This document shows positions 1-7,793 of a stretch of 64,000 bases of DNA, in pieces (the first letter of the stretch is position 1; every line of letters starts with the position of its first letter). The stretch covers positions 5,365,001 to 5,429,000 of the forward strand of contig NZ_CP109434.1 in the NCBI RefSeq assembly GCF_036227105.1, written 5' to 3'. Below the pieces are notes generated by a model. It did not search any database. It had not been told where the DNA came from and saw nothing but the letters and a program-made list of their open reading frames with translations. The position numbers and the translations under genes are program-made. The stretch comes from Amycolatopsis sp. NBC_01488 (GTDB taxonomy: Bacteria > Actinomycetota > Actinomycetes > Mycobacteriales > Pseudonocardiaceae).

Positions 1-300
1 GGCCTGACCGACGCCGAGGTGGCCCGCGCCAAGGGCCAGCTGCGCGGCGGCATCGTGCTGGGCCTGGAGGACACGTCCTCGCGGATGTCGCGGATCGGCA
101 AGAACGAGCTCAACTACGGCCGCTACCTGGGCGTCGACGACACGATCGCCCGCATCGACGCCGTCACCACCGACGAGGTGTGTGCGCTCGCTCGCAGTTT
201 GTTCGCGCGGCCGGGCGGGGTCTCGGCGGCGGCGGTCGTGGGGCCGTACGCTCACGCCGACGACCTTCCGGACGACTTGCACGAGGTGATCGCTTCATGA
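1..300 (+). CDS. M16 family zinc peptidase, C-terminal fragment (gene starts before the window)
   Basis: Only the last 99 codons are present; the reading frame is open from base 1 to the TGA at 298-300. The fragment carries the features of the C-terminal inactive half of M16 (pitrilysin/processing-peptidase-like) proteins, including the stretch RMSRIGKNELNYGR near the start. The catalytic HxxEH motif would lie upstream of the window. The stop overlaps the dapB start (ATGA), so the two are translationally coupled. A PepR-type M16 peptidase upstream of dapB is also the order in mycobacteria. The family call is fairly safe; the substrate cannot be inferred. Confidence 0.75.
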   Translation, partial: GLTDAEVARAKGQLRGGIVLGLEDTSSRMSRIGKNELNYGRYLGVDDTIARIDAVTTDEVCALARSLFARPGGVSAAAVVGPYAHADDLPDDLHEVIAS

Positions 301-1037
301 CCATCAACGTCGGTGTGCTCGGCGCGCGCGGCCGGATGGGGGCGACGGTGGTGAACGCCGTCGAAGGCGCTTCGGACCTGAAGGTGGTCGCGGCGCTCGA
401 CGCGGGCGACGACTTCGCGGCGCTGGCCGAAGCGGAGGTCGTCGTCGACTTCACCCACCCCGACGCCGTCATGGACAACCTGAAGTACCTGGTGGAGCAC
501 GACATCCACGCGGTCGTCGGCACCACCGGCTTCAGCGATTCTCGATTGGCCGAGCTGCGCGGGTTGCTGGAGCCGAAGCCGTCGCTGGGGGTGCTGATCG
601 CGCCGAACTTCGCGCTCGGCGCGGTTCTGGCGATGCGGTTCGCGGCCCAGGCGGCCAAGTTCTACGCGTCGGCCGAGATCATCGAGCTGCACCACAACCG
701 CAAGGCGGACGCCCCGTCCGGCACCGCCGCGCACACCGCCCGGATGATCGCCGCGGCGCGCGCGGAAGCCGGTGTGGCGCCGGGGCCGGACGCGACGACG
801 TCCGAGCTGGCCGGCGCCCGCGGCGCCACGGTCGAGGACGTCCGCGTCCATTCGGTCCGGCTGCCCGGTCTCGTGGCGCACGAGGAGATCCTGTTCGGCG
901 GCGAGGGGGAGACCCTGACCATCCGCCACGACTCGCTCGACCGGACGTCGTTCATGCCGGGCGTGCTGCTCGGCGTGCGCACGGTGGTCGCGCGGCCCGG
1001 CCTGACGGTCGGCCTGGAGAACGTGCTCGACCTGTGA
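297..1037 (+). CDS. dapB: 4-hydroxy-tetrahydrodipicolinate reductase
   Basis: This is a 246-residue cytoplasmic enzyme that reduces hydroxytetrahydrodipicolinate with NAD(P)H, the second committed step to meso-diaminopimelate and lysine. The N-terminal Rossmann motif GARGRMG is at residues 8-14. The family signature ELHHNRKADAPSGTA, with catalytic His and Lys, sits near residue 125-140, and the length is typical. The start is the ATG overlapping the upstream M16 stop. It works with dapA (11170) and feeds MurE in the dcw cluster of this window. Confidence 0.95.
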   Translation: MTINVGVLGARGRMGATVVNAVEGASDLKVVAALDAGDDFAALAEAEVVVDFTHPDAVMDNLKYLVEHDIHAVVGTTGFSDSRLAELRGLLEPKPSLGVLIAPNFALGAVLAMRFAAQAAKFYASAEIIELHHNRKADAPSGTAAHTARMIAAARAEAGVAPGPDATTSELAGARGATVEDVRVHSVRLPGLVAHEEILFGGEGETLTIRHDSLDRTSFMPGVLLGVRTVVARPGLTVGLENVLDL

Positions 1038-1047
1038 CGGTGTTCGA

Positions 1048-1494
1048 ATGAAAGCGCGCAATGTCGCGCTGCTGATGACGGCGGCGCTGCTCGTCTACCT
1101 GGTCCTGCTCGCCGACCGGGCGTTCGCGCTCTTCGCGTCCGGCTCGGGGGCGGGTATCGCGCTGGGCGTCGGCGTGCTGCTGCTGCCGCTGCTGGGCCTG
1201 TGGATCGTGGTCGTGACCTGGCGCAACGGCCTGCAGATCCAGCGGCTGTCCCGCCGGCTCGACGCCGAGGGCCAGCTGCCGGACGTCTCCGGCCTGCCGC
1301 GCCGTCCTTCGGGACGTGTGGATCGCGACGCGGCCGACGCGTGGTTCCAGGACCGCCGCGCCGAGGTCGAGGCGGACCAGGAGAACTGGCGCGCCTGGTA
1401 CAAGCTGGCGTACGCGTACGACATCGCGGGCGACCGCCGCCGCGCTCGGGAGACGATGAAGAAGGCCGTCGAGCTGGAGGCCGCCGACCGCTGA
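1048..1494 (+). CDS. Two-helix membrane protein with C-terminal TPR-like segment
   Basis: The 148-residue protein has two predicted membrane helices at about residues 7-28 and 36-57. A cytoplasmic tail follows in which WRAWYKLAYAYDIAGDRRRA resembles a single tetratricopeptide unit, so it may bind a partner protein. It starts 10 bp after dapB and is probably cotranscribed, although no good Shine-Dalgarno is visible. I recognise no named family. A scaffold or adaptor role is inference only. Confidence 0.6.
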   Translation: MKARNVALLMTAALLVYLVLLADRAFALFASGSGAGIALGVGVLLLPLLGLWIVVVTWRNGLQIQRLSRRLDAEGQLPDVSGLPRRPSGRVDRDAADAWFQDRRAEVEADQENWRAWYKLAYAYDIAGDRRRARETMKKAVELEAADR

Positions 1495-1566
1495 ACCGGC
1501 GGTGTGGCAGTTCGCTGACAGTTGTCGTTCGTTCGGGAAACGCGCGGTGTTCGTACCATCGCTCGC

Positions 1567-1738
1567 ATGACACCGACTTGGTCTGCTTCCCCGGGTTTGC
1601 GGGCGCTGTCCGCGTCGCTGCGTGAAGTGCGCGGGGCACGGAAATTCGGCTTGCGTGAGCTGGCGCGGGCGCTGGGCATTCACCGAAGAAGCCTCGCAAG
1701 CTCTGCTTCGAGAGGCAGCGCGAGAGGGGGCAACTTGA
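1567..1738 (+). pseudogene. Remnant of an XRE-type (DUF5753) regulator with internal deletion and frameshift
   Basis: The N-terminal 41 codons from ATG 1567 match the start of an XRE helix-turn-helix regulator (SLREVRGARKFGLRELARAL). After LGIH the frame leaves the family. A second frame then gives EEASQALLREAAREGAT and a stop at 1736-1738, which looks like the normal C-terminus of such regulators. These proteins are usually near 280 residues, so roughly 670 bp appears deleted along with a frame change. A TACCAT -10 box at 1554-1559, 7 nt before the ATG, suggests leaderless transcription. The original stop overlaps the downstream start (TTGA). Confidence 0.65.
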
Positions 1739-1914
1739 ACACGTGGCGCAAGTCGAGCTATACCGGCAAAGAAGAGTGCGTCGAGGTTCTGCTCGCCGAA
1801 ACCGTCGGCGTGCGGGACACGAAAGCCCGTCACCTGGGACGGCTCACCGTCTCTCGCGCCGCTTGGACCGCGCTCGTCTCAGTGGTGGAGCCAGCCCGCG
1901 AACACCGCGGGTGA
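1735..1914 (+). CDS. DUF397 domain protein
   Basis: A 59-residue protein matching the small DUF397 family: WRKSSYTG near the N-terminus, then CVEV, VGVRDTK and a C-terminal segment with WTAL. DUF397 proteins are normally encoded directly after an XRE/DUF5753 regulator in Streptomyces and Pseudonocardiaceae, and some such pairs act like antitoxin/regulator modules. The TTG start overlaps the stop of the regulator remnant and follows a purine-rich GAGAGGGGG site. Since the partner is destroyed, this is probably an orphan half-module. The 3' end overlaps the convergent membrane protein gene by 36 bp. Confidence 0.75.
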   Translation: MNTWRKSSYTGKEECVEVLLAETVGVRDTKARHLGRLTVSRAAWTALVSVVEPAREHRG

Positions 1915-2397
1915 AGCGGCGATCAGGCTGAAGCGGATCCACCTTCCGGCCAGGCCCGCGGTCAGGAACGTCGCGAGCCGCATCCGGACCACGCCGGCCA
2001 GCACGCTCGTTGCCATGAACGGCGGCAGGCCCACCAGGGAGCTGATCCCGTACGTGCCCGCCATCCAGTGCGGGTGCCGGTGGCAGCGCTCGCGCAGCCG
2101 GTCGATCCAGCCGCGGAGCCGCTTGGTCCGCAGTTCCCAGCGCACGCGCCGGGCCGTCATCGGGCGCTCGCGGTGGAGGCGGTCGTGCAGTGCCTTCGGC
2201 AGCTTGATCGTGCCGCGCGCGGCCAAGAAATAGAGCGACTTCCCGGCGATCTGCCCGACGGCGACCGCCGCGCCGAGCCACAGCCAGTGCAGCCCGGGCT
2301 GGCTCGCGCACAGCCCGATCAGAAAGATTTCGGCGTTGATCAGCGGCACGATGGCCGAACCGAACGCGACCCCCAGCGTCAGCAGGATCCAGCTCAT
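1879..2397 (-). CDS. YqaA/DedA-like (VTT domain) membrane protein
   Basis: The 172-residue protein starts with MSWILLTLGVAFGSAIVPLI. It has about four hydrophobic stretches separated by a basic loop (residues 75-105), with glycine- and proline-containing motifs (GISSLVGLPPFMATSVLAG) like the YqaA branch of the DedA/VTT membrane proteins. Members of that superfamily move lipid carriers across the membrane, but no substrate can be assigned here. The coding 3' end overlaps the convergent DUF397 gene. Confidence 0.6.
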   Translation of the reverse strand: MSWILLTLGVAFGSAIVPLINAEIFLIGLCASQPGLHWLWLGAAVAVGQIAGKSLYFLAARGTIKLPKALHDRLHRERPMTARRVRWELRTKRLRGWIDRLRERCHRHPHWMAGTYGISSLVGLPPFMATSVLAGVVRMRLATFLTAGLAGRWIRFSLIAASPAVFAGWLHH

Positions 2398-2570
2398 CGT
2401 GTCACCTCCTCAAGTGGGTTCGTGTACTCCAAGTTATCAGTTCGAAATTCGGATGCACTGGGGTTAACCCCCCTCTTCGGCCGGTGGTCCGCACCAGAAG
2501 ATCACCTGCCGGACCGCTTCCGGTCACCTCCCGCTGCCACGCTGGCGGGGTGGCCGCCGAGCGATCCCGT

Positions 2571-3221
2571 ATGCCCGCTGACCGATTCGGCGCCCTGTGC
2601 CGGGCGATCGTGCGCGTCCTGCCCCTGGGTCTGTCGCGGATCGTCGCGCCGACGTTTCTGGGGTTCTGCCTGATCAACGGCTGCACGTTCGGCATCGATC
2701 TGGGGCTGTTGACCGTTTTCCACGGTTTGGCCGGCTGGCCCGTGTGGCTCTCGATCACGCTTTCGTACGGGTGCGCGTTCGGGTTGAGCTTCGTGTTGAA
2801 CCGGACGTTCAACTTCCATTCCCACGCCGCCGTCGGATTTCAGCTGGTGCTTTACATCGGCGCTATTGCTGTCAATTACGCGGCGTTTTTGCTGGGTGTG
2901 GGCGCGGGCCTGACGGCGCTGGGCGTCGAATACCACCTGTCACGGGTGCTCGCGGGCGCCTGCGAGGGCGTGTTCATGTACGCCGTGCTGCGGTGGGTGG
3001 TCTTCCGCGACGCCGGCTCAGGCGAGCGCGAGGTCGAGGCCGCCGGTGAGGCGGACCTCGCGGACCATGCGGTCGCCGGTGTCGAGGGTGCGGACCGTGC
3101 CGTCGGGGTGCCAGCCGGCCCGGCGGTAGAAGCCGAGGGAGGCGTGGTCGCCCTGGGCGACCCAGGTGATGCCGCGGCCGGCGCCGTCGGCCCGGAGGCC
3201 CGCGGCGGCCGTCGCGAGTAG
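2571..3221 (+). CDS. GtrA-like membrane protein with run-on C-terminus
   Basis: From ATG 2571 the protein has four membrane helices in the GtrA pattern. It includes FLGFCLINGCTFGIDLGLL, the family-typical FVLNRTFNF between helices 2 and 3, and the closing WVVFRD. GtrA proteins are flippase-like partners in polyprenol-linked sugar modification. The family normally ends just after WVVFRD (about base 3013). Here no stop occurs and the frame runs 200 bp further, antisense to the next gene, giving an acidic glycine/alanine-rich tail. An upstream in-frame start at 2484 exists but adds no family sequence. Confidence 0.65.
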   Translation: MPADRFGALCRAIVRVLPLGLSRIVAPTFLGFCLINGCTFGIDLGLLTVFHGLAGWPVWLSITLSYGCAFGLSFVLNRTFNFHSHAAVGFQLVLYIGAIAVNYAAFLLGVGAGLTALGVEYHLSRVLAGACEGVFMYAVLRWVVFRDAGSGEREVEAAGEADLADHAVAGVEGADRAVGVPAGPAVEAEGGVVALGDPGDAAAGAVGPEARGGRRE

Positions 3222-3575
3222 CCGGCCGGCGTGCCCGCGGCGGCCCCACCGCGGCTCGACCAGCAGGGTGGCGATCAACCCGGTCGTGTCCGCGTCCTCG
3301 GGCAGGCTGCCGTCGGCGGCGGCGACCTCGCCTTCGGGTGCCCGGCCCACCACGCAGAATCCGACGGTGAACTCGCCTTCGGTGGCGACGTAGACCTGGC
3401 TCGCGGGGTGCTCGATGGTCTCGGCCCAGGTGCCGACGAGGTCGGCGGCGTCCAGCTCGGCCAGGGCGTTCTTGCCCAGCAGGTCCTCGTAGGCGGCGTG
3501 CCAGGTGTCGCGCTGGATCCGGGCGATCTCCGCGGCGTCGGACAGGTCGGCGGGACGGACGGCGGCGTCGCTCAT
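3018..3575 (-). CDS. GNAT family N-acetyltransferase
   Basis: The 185-residue protein has the GNAT core: a substrate-side N-terminus (RPADLSDAAEIARIQRDTW), and LLVEPRWGRRGHAGRLL at about residues 105-121, which is the acetyl-CoA pyrophosphate-binding motif A (R/Q-x-x-G-x-G/A). SLGFYRRAGW further on is the motif B segment. The acceptor is unknown. It is divergent from the glycosylase gene, and its 3' end lies under the run-on tail of the GtrA gene. Confidence 0.8.
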   Translation of the reverse strand: MSDAAVRPADLSDAAEIARIQRDTWHAAYEDLLGKNALAELDAADLVGTWAETIEHPASQVYVATEGEFTVGFCVVGRAPEGEVAAADGSLPEDADTTGLIATLLVEPRWGRRGHAGRLLATAAAGLRADGAGRGITWVAQGDHASLGFYRRAGWHPDGTVRTLDTGDRMVREVRLTGGLDLALA

Positions 3576-3634
3576 GGGTCCTGAAGATAGCGGTGCGCGT
3601 TTTTGTCGGTGGTGGGTGGCACCATGACGGCACC

Positions 3635-4849
3635 ATGCAAACGATCAGCGTCACGACGGCCCGGAAGACCTTCCTGGCCGCACAGGGCTTCGCCGACCCG
3701 CGTCCGTCCGGTCCCGTTTCCCGGCGGCACCTCAAACGGGTGCTGTCCCGCGTCCAGCTGCTGCAGCTGGACTCGGTGAACGTCGCGGTCCGGGCGCACT
3801 ACATGCCGGTGTTCTCGCGGCTGGGCGCGTACGAGCCCGCGCTGCTGGACGCGGCGGCGTGGGCGCACTCGGCGCGTCAGCCGCGGCTGCTGGTGGAGAC
3901 GTGGGCGCACGAGGCGAGCCTCCTGCCGGTCGAGGACTGGCCGCTGATCCGCTCGGGCGCGAAGCGCGACGGCTGGTGGAAGCACTACGGGCCGCTGATC
4001 GAGAAGTCACCGGGGCTGGTCGAGGAGATCCTGTCGGTGGTGAAGGAGCTGGGCCCGATCGGCGCGGGCGGCATCGAGCGCGAGGTGGAGGCGGACGCGC
4101 AGCGCCGCGGCCCGGGCTCGTGGTGGGAGCGCTCGGAGGTCAAGCGCGTCTGCGAGTACCTGTTCGGCGTCGGCCAGCTGACCACGGGCACGCGCCGCTC
4201 GTTCGAACGGCTCTACGACCTCACCGAGCGGGTGGTCCCGGCCGAGATCCTGTCTCGCACGGTCTCCGCGGAGGAGGGCGCGCGGGGCCTGATCGAGCGG
4301 TCGGCGCGCGCGCTCGGCGTGGCGAAGGAGACGGACCTGCGCGACTACTACCGCCTCGGCCCGGCCCCGGCGCGCCAAGCGGTGTCGGAGCTGGTGGAGT
4401 CGGGAGTCCTGGAGCCGCTGACGGTCCACGGCTGGAAGGCGACGGCGTACCGCCACGTCGAGGCACGTACCCCTCGCGCGGTGCCCGGACGCGCGCTGCT
4501 GTGCCCGTTCGACCCGCTGATCTGGGAGCGAGCCCGCACGGAGCGGCTGTTCGGGTTCCGCTACCGCATCGAGATCTACGTCCCGGAGCCGAAGCGGGTG
4601 TACGGGTACTACGTGTTCCCGTTCCTCCTGGACGGCGCACTGGTGGCGAGGGTGGACCTGAAGTCCGACCGCGCGGCGGGAGTCCTGCGCGTCCAGGGCG
4701 CGTTCGCCGAGGAGGGCGTGGACGTGGCCCGGGTCCTGCCGGAGCTGGCGGCGGAGCTGCGGCACATGGCGGAGTGGCTGGGCCTGTCCGGCGTGGTGGT
4801 GGGCGCCCGCGGCGACCTGGCCCGGCCCTTGGCGAAACTGGTGCGCTGA
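3635..4849 (+). CDS. YcaQ-like winged-helix DNA glycosylase (HTH_42 family)
   Basis: The 404-residue protein belongs to the AlkZ/YcaQ (HTH_42) family of winged-helix glycosylases, which unhook interstrand crosslinks and bulky N-alkyl purines. QLLQLDSVNV at about residues 41-50 contains the Q-x-D catalytic motif typical of the YcaQ branch; AlkZ has Q-x-Q. Further winged-helix segments follow, with a C-terminal beta barrel region (ERLFGFRYRIEIYVPE). The ATG at 3635 was preferred over 3593 because family similarity starts with SVTTARKTFLAAQGF. A long hairpin terminator follows. Confidence 0.8.
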   Translation: MQTISVTTARKTFLAAQGFADPRPSGPVSRRHLKRVLSRVQLLQLDSVNVAVRAHYMPVFSRLGAYEPALLDAAAWAHSARQPRLLVETWAHEASLLPVEDWPLIRSGAKRDGWWKHYGPLIEKSPGLVEEILSVVKELGPIGAGGIEREVEADAQRRGPGSWWERSEVKRVCEYLFGVGQLTTGTRRSFERLYDLTERVVPAEILSRTVSAEEGARGLIERSARALGVAKETDLRDYYRLGPAPARQAVSELVESGVLEPLTVHGWKATAYRHVEARTPRAVPGRALLCPFDPLIWERARTERLFGFRYRIEIYVPEPKRVYGYYVFPFLLDGALVARVDLKSDRAAGVLRVQGAFAEEGVDVARVLPELAAELRHMAEWLGLSGVVVGARGDLARPLAKLVR

Positions 4850-4876
4850 AGCCCGGACCGCACGAACGCACAAGAA

Positions 4877-4915
4877 ACGGGCCGTTCCCGGAAACCCCCG
4901 CCGGGAACGGCCCGT
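4877..4915. terminator. Bidirectional terminator between convergent genes
   Basis: A perfect 15-bp inverted repeat (4877-4891 and 4901-4915) with a 9-nt loop lies between the convergent glycosylase and DUF4097 genes. It is followed by a T-containing tract on the plus strand (CCCCCTTTTCCC). It can fold equally well from either strand. Confidence 0.85.
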
Positions 4916-4929
4916 CACCCCCTTTTCCC

Positions 4930-5883
4930 TCAGCCGGCCGCGCGCGTCACCACGGCGTTGCCGGAGCCGGTGCGGGCGCGCACCTTCAGCTTCACGCCGC
5001 CCTCGGGAGCGTTTTCCGCGACGTCCAGCTCGCTGGACACCTTGCCGCCGCTCGAGGTCAGGTCGACCTCCGCCGCCGTGCCGCCGCGGATGCCGATGCG
5101 GACCTCGCCCGATCCCGTGATCAGGTCGAGCGTGCCGGACGCCGCGTCGGCCACCGAGAGGTCGCCGCTGCCCGTGCGGGCCATCACCTCGCCCGAGACC
5201 GCGCCCAGCCAGACGTCGCCGGTGCCCGTCGCCAGGGTCGCGGAGCCCGCGATCGACAACGCCTCGACGTGGCCGCTGCCGCTGCGCAGCTGCAGGCCGC
5301 CGAGCGTCGGGCCGAGCTTGATGCCGCCGCTGCCGGTGCGGATCGTCGCCGAGCCGTCGGCGCGGTCGAGCTTGACCTCGCCCGAGCCGGTCAGCAGGTC
5401 GACGCGCCCGGCCGAGCCGCTCACCGTGACGTCCGCCGCACCGGCCCGCACCTCGACGTGCGAACCCGCCGGGGCGCGCACCTGCACCGACAGCGCGACG
5501 TTGCGCAGCTGCCACGCCTTCGGTGCCTGGACGACCAGGCGGTTGCCCAGCTTCTCGATCCGGCTCTGCCGCACCGCTTCGGCGGGGTTGGCGCCCGACG
5601 GGTCGACGCCCAGCTGGTCGCCGAAACGCTCGCCGACCCAGGACAGCAGGCTGTTGACCCCCGCGACCCACGGCTGCTGCTCGCCCTGGTCGTGCCGCAG
5701 CTCGACGCGGGCGCCGGAGTCGCCTTCGAGGACGACCTCGACGCGGCCGATCGTCACGCCGATGTCCAGCTCCAGCGGGACTTCGGTGTCGAACTCGTCG
5801 ATCCGCACCAGCTCGTCGTTCGGCGCCGCGCGCTCGGAAGCTTCCGAAGCCTCTTCGTTCGGTGTGCTCTGCTCGTCGGTCAT
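4930..5883 (-). CDS. DUF4097-type beta-strand repeat protein
   Basis: The 317-residue protein has an acidic N-terminus (about 35 residues) and then a long region of repeated short beta strands. Recurrent TGSG and SGSG turns (for example RTGSGDLSV, ITGSGEVRI) are spaced 15-20 residues apart, as in DUF4097/putative-adhesin proteins that form a right-handed beta-helix-like fold. No signal peptide or membrane helix is visible, so it is probably cytoplasmic or peripheral. It lies 11 bp after the ribbon-helix-helix gene and is presumably controlled with it. Function unknown. Confidence 0.75.
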   Translation of the reverse strand: MTDEQSTPNEEASEASERAAPNDELVRIDEFDTEVPLELDIGVTIGRVEVVLEGDSGARVELRHDQGEQQPWVAGVNSLLSWVGERFGDQLGVDPSGANPAEAVRQSRIEKLGNRLVVQAPKAWQLRNVALSVQVRAPAGSHVEVRAGAADVTVSGSAGRVDLLTGSGEVKLDRADGSATIRTGSGGIKLGPTLGGLQLRSGSGHVEALSIAGSATLATGTGDVWLGAVSGEVMARTGSGDLSVADAASGTLDLITGSGEVRIGIRGGTAAEVDLTSSGGKVSSELDVAENAPEGGVKLKVRARTGSGNAVVTRAAG

Positions 5884-5894
5884 CGTCTATCCCC

Positions 5895-6407
5895 TCAGCC
5901 TTCGACCCAGCCGTGCAGGTGCGACCCGGGCCGTTCGCCCTTGCCGTGGTGCTTGGAGCCCCCGCCGAGGGCGCCGTGCCCCAGCGCTCCCTGCACCGCC
6001 TGGGAGACGAACGTGTTCAGCGAGACGCCCTGGGCCTGCGCCGCGCGCTCGGCCTGTCCCTTGATCTGCTCGACCAGGCGCAGCGTGATGCGCGAGATGT
6101 CACCGCCGTCGATCGGTGGTGGCGGCGTGGTGTCACGTGGTGTCTCGCGTGGGGGCGCCTCTTCGGCGGCCCCGGTGACGACCACGCGGACGTCCCGGCC
6201 GTCCAGCCGCACGTCGACCACCTGGCCGGGCAAGGCGGCGGTGACCTCGGCGGCGAGGTCGGCGAGGGCGTTCATCAGCGTCAGGCGGACGGCGGGTTCG
6301 AGCGCGGAGGACAGCAGCGCGGCCGCCCGCCGGGTCTGCTCGTCCCCGGCGGCAGCCGTGTTCGCGAGGTCCTCGCGAAGGTTGGCGATGTACGGCGTCA
6401 GGTCCAT
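5895..6407 (-). CDS. Ribbon-helix-helix (Arc/HicB-type) DNA-binding protein
   Basis: The 170-residue protein has a C-terminal segment ISRITLRLVEQIKGQAERAA followed by QAQGVSLNTFVSQAVQGAL. This is the classic beta-strand/helix/helix pattern of ribbon-helix-helix regulators, at about residues 104-143. The N-terminal 80 residues form a separate helical/beta domain without a recognised name. A histidine- and glycine-rich tail follows the DNA-binding part. Four phased TGAYRTCA-like sites lie directly over its start, so autoregulation is likely. It leads the operon with the DUF4097 gene. Confidence 0.75.
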   Translation of the reverse strand: MDLTPYIANLREDLANTAAAGDEQTRRAAALLSSALEPAVRLTLMNALADLAAEVTAALPGQVVDVRLDGRDVRVVVTGAAEEAPPRETPRDTTPPPPIDGGDISRITLRLVEQIKGQAERAAQAQGVSLNTFVSQAVQGALGHGALGGGSKHHGKGERPGSHLHGWVEG

Positions 6408-6458
6408 GACATCAATATGACGTCATCAGTGGTGTCAGTCAAGGAGCCGGTGATGTCA
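6407..6458. promoter_or_regulatory. Phased operator array for the ribbon-helix-helix regulator
   Basis: Four 8-bp sites occur at 6407 (TGACATCA), 6418 (TGACGTCA, the core of the 10-bp palindrome ATGACGTCAT at 6417-6426), 6430 (TGGTGTCA) and 6451 (TGATGTCA). Site 1 and site 4 are reverse complements. Offsets of 11, 12 and 21 bp place all sites on one face of the helix, as expected for cooperative RHH dimers. Confidence 0.6.
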
Positions 6459-6527
6459 CGTGTCGCCCGGGAGTGGGCGCCCGCACGCGGTTAGGCTGCC
6501 GGGGGAGCCTGCGGAAGGAGTGCGGAC

Positions 6528-7280
6528 GTGGCCGAAACCGTGTCACCGAGGGTGCAGCTGATCGCGAAGACGGAGTTCTTCCCGCCCGCCGACGTCCCGT
6601 GGACCACCGACGCGGAGGGCGGCGAGGCGCTCGCGGAGTTCGCCGGCCGCGCCTGCTACCAGTCCTGGAAGAAGCCGAACCCCGCCACCGCGACCAACGC
6701 CGGCTACCTCGAGCACATCATCGACGTCGGCCACCTTTCGGTGCTGGAGCACGGCTCGGTGACCTTCTACATCACCGGAATCTCGCGCTCCCTGACCCAC
6801 GAGCTGATCCGGCACCGGCACTTCTCGTACTCGCAGCTCTCGCAGCGGTACGTGCCCGAGCGCGACGCCGAGATCGTCGAGCCGGCGGTCATCGCGAACG
6901 ACCCGGTGCTGCACGAGAAGTTCCTCGCCGCGGCGCAGGCGAGCGTCGACGCCTACACCGAGCTCCTGGCCGGTCTTGAGGAGAAGTTCGCCGACGTCCC
7001 GAGCGCGACCCTGCGCCGGAAGCAGGCCCGCCAGGCCGCGCGCGCCGTGCTGCCGAACGCGACCGAGACCCGCATCGTCGTCACCGGGAACTACCGGGCC
7101 TGGCGCCACTTCGTCGCCATGCGCGCCACCGAGCACGCCGACGTCGAGATCCGCGAGCTGGCCGTGGAATGCCTGCGGCAGCTGCAGAAAGCCGCGGCGA
7201 ACGTGTTCGCCGACTTCACCATCTCGACGCTGCCGGACGGCACCGAGATCGCTACGAGCCCGAAGGTGTTCGAAGGCTGA
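6528..7280 (+). CDS. thyX: FAD-dependent thymidylate synthase
   Basis: The 250-residue flavoenzyme makes dTMP from dUMP with methylenetetrahydrofolate and reduced FAD. It carries the ThyX signature RHRHFSYSQLSQRY (RHRxxSxxxxRY) at about residues 92-105. A GGAAGGAG Shine-Dalgarno precedes the GTG start. Its stop overlaps the next start. No thyA is seen in this window. Position upstream of dapA and rnj follows the mycobacterial gene order. Confidence 0.95.
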   Translation: MAETVSPRVQLIAKTEFFPPADVPWTTDAEGGEALAEFAGRACYQSWKKPNPATATNAGYLEHIIDVGHLSVLEHGSVTFYITGISRSLTHELIRHRHFSYSQLSQRYVPERDAEIVEPAVIANDPVLHEKFLAAAQASVDAYTELLAGLEEKFADVPSATLRRKQARQAARAVLPNATETRIVVTGNYRAWRHFVAMRATEHADVEIRELAVECLRQLQKAAANVFADFTISTLPDGTEIATSPKVFEG

Positions 7281-7678
7281 TGAAGCGTCTCGCGATCGAT
7301 GTCCGCCCCGGCGAGTACGCCGTGGTCCGCCTGCCCGCGGACGCCCCGGTGCCCGCCGAGCTCCTCGCCCCCGGCGAACCCGCGTTCGTCTCGGTGACCC
7401 GGACGCCCGAAGAGCTGTCCGTGATCTGCCCCGCCGGGCGCGAACCCGACGGCGGCACGGCGTCCGAGGGCGGCTGGCGGCTGCTGTCCGTGCGCGGCCC
7501 GCTGGAGTTCACGCTCACCGGCATCATCGCCGCGCTGGCCTCGGAGCTGGCCGCGGCCGGGGTCGCGCTGTTCTCGATGTCCACCTTCGACACCGACCAC
7601 ATCCTGGTCCGGGGCTCCGACCTCGGTCACGCTGTGAAGGCGCTGCGCGAGTCCGGCCACGAAGTCGCGCATCCCTGA
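7280..7678 (+). CDS. ACT domain-containing protein
   Basis: The 132-residue protein starts at the ATG overlapping the thyX stop (TGATG), so the pair is probably coupled. It begins MKRLAIDVRPGEYAVVRLP. It resembles the small tandem-ACT proteins (CASTOR-like), with WRLLSVRGPLEFTLTGI at the middle and FSMSTFDTDHILVR near the end, the usual C-terminal ACT strand pattern. Such proteins bind amino acids. No ligand can be named. Confidence 0.7.
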   Translation: MKRLAIDVRPGEYAVVRLPADAPVPAELLAPGEPAFVSVTRTPEELSVICPAGREPDGGTASEGGWRLLSVRGPLEFTLTGIIAALASELAAAGVALFSMSTFDTDHILVRGSDLGHAVKALRESGHEVAHP

Positions 7679-7735
7679 GCCGGTTGCGGGTACCCGCGGC
7701 GCGAGGGTGGGACCCGGCACCCTTGAAATTGAAAG

Positions 7736-7749
7736 TTCGGCACGCCTAA
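7736..7749. promoter_or_regulatory. Candidate DtxR/MntR-family operator upstream of the Nramp gene
   Basis: The 14-bp imperfect palindrome TTCGGCACGCCTAA matches the general DtxR/IdeR/MntR pattern TTAGGCTAGCCTAA at 11 of 14 positions. It lies 44 bp before the transporter start, a sensible place for metal-dependent repression. It is based on consensus knowledge only. Confidence 0.4.
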
Positions 7750-7793
7750 ACTTCGATTTGGGATCCCCGACACCCGGTTGAGAGGCAGGCGCC

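Noticed and set aside
3859..6420. 853-codon plus-strand frame
   Set aside because: It is a shifted-frame shadow of the YcaQ-like gene joined to the antisense of the DUF4097 and RHH genes, and crosses a strong bidirectional terminator.
7686..7697. Perfect 12-bp palindrome GCGGGTACCCGC after the ACT gene
   Set aside because: It has no loop, so it cannot be an ordinary terminator, and 12-bp GC palindromes are frequent at this composition. No other support.
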